In this document: positions 5,976 to 6,073 of the stretch, piece by piece
How the letters are laid out: each line of letters begins with the position of its first letter
How positions within the stretch are numbered: the stretch's first letter is position 1
The notes under the pieces: model-generated
What the model was told of the DNA's origin: nothing
Databases searched by the model: none
The model's input: the letters and a program-made list of their open reading frames with translations, nothing else
Assembly: GCA_028700355.1 (NCBI GenBank)
Contig: JAQVSX010000046.1
Location: 1 to 6,073 of the forward strand
Reading direction: 5' to 3'
Origin: Clostridia bacterium
GTDB lineage: Bacteria > Bacillota > Clostridia > Christensenellales > HGM11417
Length of the DNA stretch: 6,073 nucleotides
Program-made: the position numbers and the translations under genes

Positions 5976-6068
5976 TGGCGGAGAAGGAGAGATTTGAACT
6001 CTCGCACCGCTTAATTACGGTCTACTCCCTTAGCAGGGGAGCCCCTTCAACCACTTGGGTACTTCTCC
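5976..6068 (-). tRNA. tRNA-Ser(GCU)
   Basis: This is a complete class II tRNA of 93 nt including an encoded 3' CCA (complement of 5976-5978). The acceptor stem GGAGAAG / CTTCTCC is perfect over 7 bp and followed by discriminator G. The anticodon stem CTCCC / GGGAG encloses the 7-nt loop CTGCTAA, with anticodon GCT at 6032-6034, reading AGC and AGU serine codons. The long variable arm pairs ACCG with CGGT, and the T stem GAGAG / CTCTC closes the TTCAAAT loop. The serine identity rests on the long variable arm plus the anticodon. Its promoter lies beyond the right edge; only 5 bases remain in the window. The gene is intact, so nothing has disrupted its 3' end. Confidence 0.97.
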
Positions 6069-6073
6069 ATAAT

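Noticed and set aside
5976..6068. tRNA-Ser 3' end as attachment site of the recombinase element.
   Set aside because: Large serine recombinases do not typically use tRNA 3' ends, the tRNA is intact, and no second copy of its 3' end is seen in the window.

Overview
The window looks like a low-GC Firmicutes genome, most likely from the Clostridia. The chromosomal-looking genes are very AT-rich, Shine-Dalgarno sites are strong GGAGG types, and tandem large serine recombinases of this kind are typical of mobile elements in that group. The species cannot be named from this sequence.

Left part (about 1-3218): a strong intrinsic terminator (47-85) closes whatever lies upstream. A short leader then leads to two tandem, tightly spaced genes for large serine recombinases (478 and 544 aa). 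They are paralogues with the same layout: resolvase catalytic domain, recombinase domain, Cys4 zinc ribbon and C-terminal coiled coil. The ribosome binding site of the second lies in the last codons of the first, so they are probably translated together. The second is close to the canonical family; the first is divergent around its catalytic core. This is probably the integration/excision module at the right-hand end of an integrative element whose body lies to the left of the window.

Middle (3219-5221): after a 246-bp gene-free stretch, base composition falls sharply to AT-rich. A near-consensus extended -10 promoter drives a three-gene operon. It encodes a FetA/YbbL-like ABC ATPase, a FetB/YbbM-like (UPF0014) membrane permease, and a 110-aa cysteine-rich protein with a CGGC motif. 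The ATPase and permease genes overlap by 14 nt and the third starts 7 nt after the permease stop. FetAB in E. coli is linked to iron export and oxidative stress resistance, so a metal-homeostasis operon is the best reading. The promoter would start transcription at or next to the ATG of the ATPase gene, so its mRNA may be leaderless.

Right part (5222-6073): about 750 bp with no convincing protein gene. It holds a weak hairpin after the operon, an orphan terminator-like hairpin near 5680, a cluster of short direct repeats (5733-5858), two further terminators, and a complete tRNA-Ser(GCU) gene on the minus strand with encoded CCA.

No wholly new system is evident. The points most worth following are the divergent recombinase pair, the likely element/chromosome junction between 3219 and 3429, the leaderless start of the transporter operon, the pairing of FetAB with a CGGC protein, and the repeat cluster next to the tRNA.
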